Source: RECM01 sp047921215 (GTDB taxonomy: Bacteria > Bacteroidota > Rhodothermia > Balneolales > Cyclonatronaceae). From it: a stretch of 64,000 nt of DNA. The position numbers and the translations under genes are program-made. Numbering within the stretch: position 1 is the first letter of the stretch; each line of letters begins with the position of its first letter. Shown one piece after another: positions 63,204-64,000 of this stretch. Under the pieces are notes generated by a model that made no database searches, was not told where the DNA came from, and was given only the letters and a program-made list of their open reading frames with translations. The stretch lies in assembly GCA_047921215.1 (NCBI GenBank), contig JBLRWO010000019.1, positions 12,348-76,347 of the forward strand, given 5' to 3'.

Positions 63204-63578
63204 ATGGATATGCCAAAAATCACAAAATATCTGGGAATTTTACTCATAGTAATGGGGCTGTTATCCTATTTCGGATCCGGTATGATCAGCATAACTGCTA
63301 TGATACCTGCATTTTTCGGCGTCTTTTTCCTGGCAGGCGGTATACTTGCCGAAAAAGAAAATCTTCGCAAGCTTGTTATGCATGTTGCAGTACTTGTTGC
63401 AGTTCTGGCACTGCTGGGAACATTCAGGGGATTGATGAATTTCTTCGGTTATCTTGGAGGTGGTGAACTTGAACGTCCGCTGGCTGTAACTATGCAGGCA
63501 GTAATGGCGGTTATTATGATGGCTTATATTTTTATGGCCGTCAGATCATTTATTCAGGCACGCCGCAGCAGGGTGTAG
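63204..63578 (+). CDS. Small membrane protein of unknown function
   Basis: Not recognised. About 124 residues from ATG 63204 (MDMPKITKYLG), with a GTG at 63195 as a longer alternative. Three or four hydrophobic segments are seen: LGILLIVMGLLSYFGSG, TAMIPAFFGVFFLAGGILA, HVAVLVAVLALLGTF and AVTMQAVMAVIMMAYIFM. A possible cytoplasmic basic tail (RSFIQARRSRV) ends it. It is divergent from the PfpI gene with a 172-bp gap. Confidence 0.65.
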   Translation: MDMPKITKYLGILLIVMGLLSYFGSGMISITAMIPAFFGVFFLAGGILAEKENLRKLVMHVAVLVAVLALLGTFRGLMNFFGYLGGGELERPLAVTMQAVMAVIMMAYIFMAVRSFIQARRSRV

Positions 63579-64000
63579 ACATTCGGGATGAGTAATATCT
63601 TTGTGCCAGTTACCACATCTTCTGATTGGGATTGTTCTCCGTTAATAATTTTGCAGGGCAATTCGTAGTATAATCTGGCATCATCATTTTATTGTAAGAA
63701 ATGATGCCTTACGATATTGACAATGAGTGGAAAAGGGTTGTACTTTTAAGGCCCTGCGAAAAGCAAAAATAGCAGAGGAATTTTTCCATTGCTATTGCGA
63801 GTGACGGATAAACTTCTTAATATAGGAGTCTGCGCCGGAAACGGAAAAGCAGGGAATGTTCTTTGACCGGTTGTACATATTGGAAGATCGCATAGCGGAG
63901 CCCTTGGAGGGTTGGTTCTTTAGGGAATCGGCCACTTTGAGAAAAGCGCCGACGAGGAGGCCGGGACGACAAGCTCACAAGCTGTAAAACAATTACAACG
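63579..64000. other. Stretch without a recognised gene at the right edge
   Basis: About 420 bp. AATAGCA near 63766 with TGCTATT near 63790 gives a hairpin. From about 63830 the sequence becomes richer in G and A. A 43-codon ATG frame (63856-63987) and other short frames have no recognised protein character. It may hold a regulatory region or RNA of the next gene outside the window. Confidence 0.4.

Noticed and set aside
63856..63987. 43-codon frame at the right edge
   Set aside because: Arg-rich low-information translation, no start context and no recognised family.

Overview
The window looks like chromosomal DNA from a member of the Bacteroidota/Rhodothermota/Balneolota (FCB) branch, most probably a Balneolota-type heterotroph. 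Supporting signs are an ATP synthase cluster ending at the gamma gene with no beta/epsilon genes behind it, a type IX secretion plug-type protein, LptC/OstA-like LPS export proteins, a 29-residue COX24-type basic protein, a TamB-like giant protein, weak use of Shine-Dalgarno sites, and at least one TTTG/TAnnTTTG-type promoter. No phage, insertion sequence, CRISPR array or rRNA operon was found. Apart from short tandem repeats it reads as ordinary core chromosome.

Layout, left to right. 1-4.5 kb: 5' part of recA (reverse), tryptophan 2,3-dioxygenase (reverse), tatD, an OmpA-type lipoprotein and a STAS protein; the gaps hold three arrays of 7- or 8-bp tandem repeats. 4.6-13.6 kb: a giant beta-propeller/amidohydrolase, a SLC45-like MFS transporter, a FAD-dependent amino-acid-oxidase-like enzyme, DUF420, an AlkA-like glycosylase and L-asparaginase. 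13.9-21.4 kb: EF-G-like GTPase, a reverse cluster (AGCS symporter, upp, lptC, lptA-like), HU/IHF and the COX24-type protein. 21.5-32.4 kb: an orphan protein, rqcH-aroK-aroB, tamB-rnr, and a possible 29-codon microlipoprotein. 32.5-45.3 kb: peptidase/propeller/barrel protein, a reverse operon ccmB-holB-dapF-plug, ptsN, an NtrC-type regulator with folD, and a CPA2 antiporter with a C-terminal EIIA-like domain. 45.6-56.4 kb: small orphan, guaB, glycosyltransferase, LytM peptidase plus bactofilin, atpZ-I-B-E-F-H-A-G. 56.4-64 kb: tRNA-Ser(UGA), tolC-mlaC, a sugar transferase, a tightly overlapping M20 amidohydrolase/WbuC cupin/FAD oxidoreductase operon, a DJ-1/PfpI protein, a small membrane protein, and a 420-bp stretch without a convincing gene.

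Cell envelope themes recur: LPS export (lptC/lptA), outer-membrane assembly (tamB, barrel protein), lipid or efflux traffic (tolC-mlaC), wall shape (M23-bactofilin) and secretion (plug). The most promising candidates for something not well described are the three-gene M20-cupin-oxidoreductase operon, the antiporter with an EIIA-like tail near a free EIIA-Ntr, the LytM-bactofilin pair, the TolC-MlaC pair, the putative Cys-rich microlipoprotein, and the G-rich heptamer array upstream of tatD. None of these could be tested by database search here.
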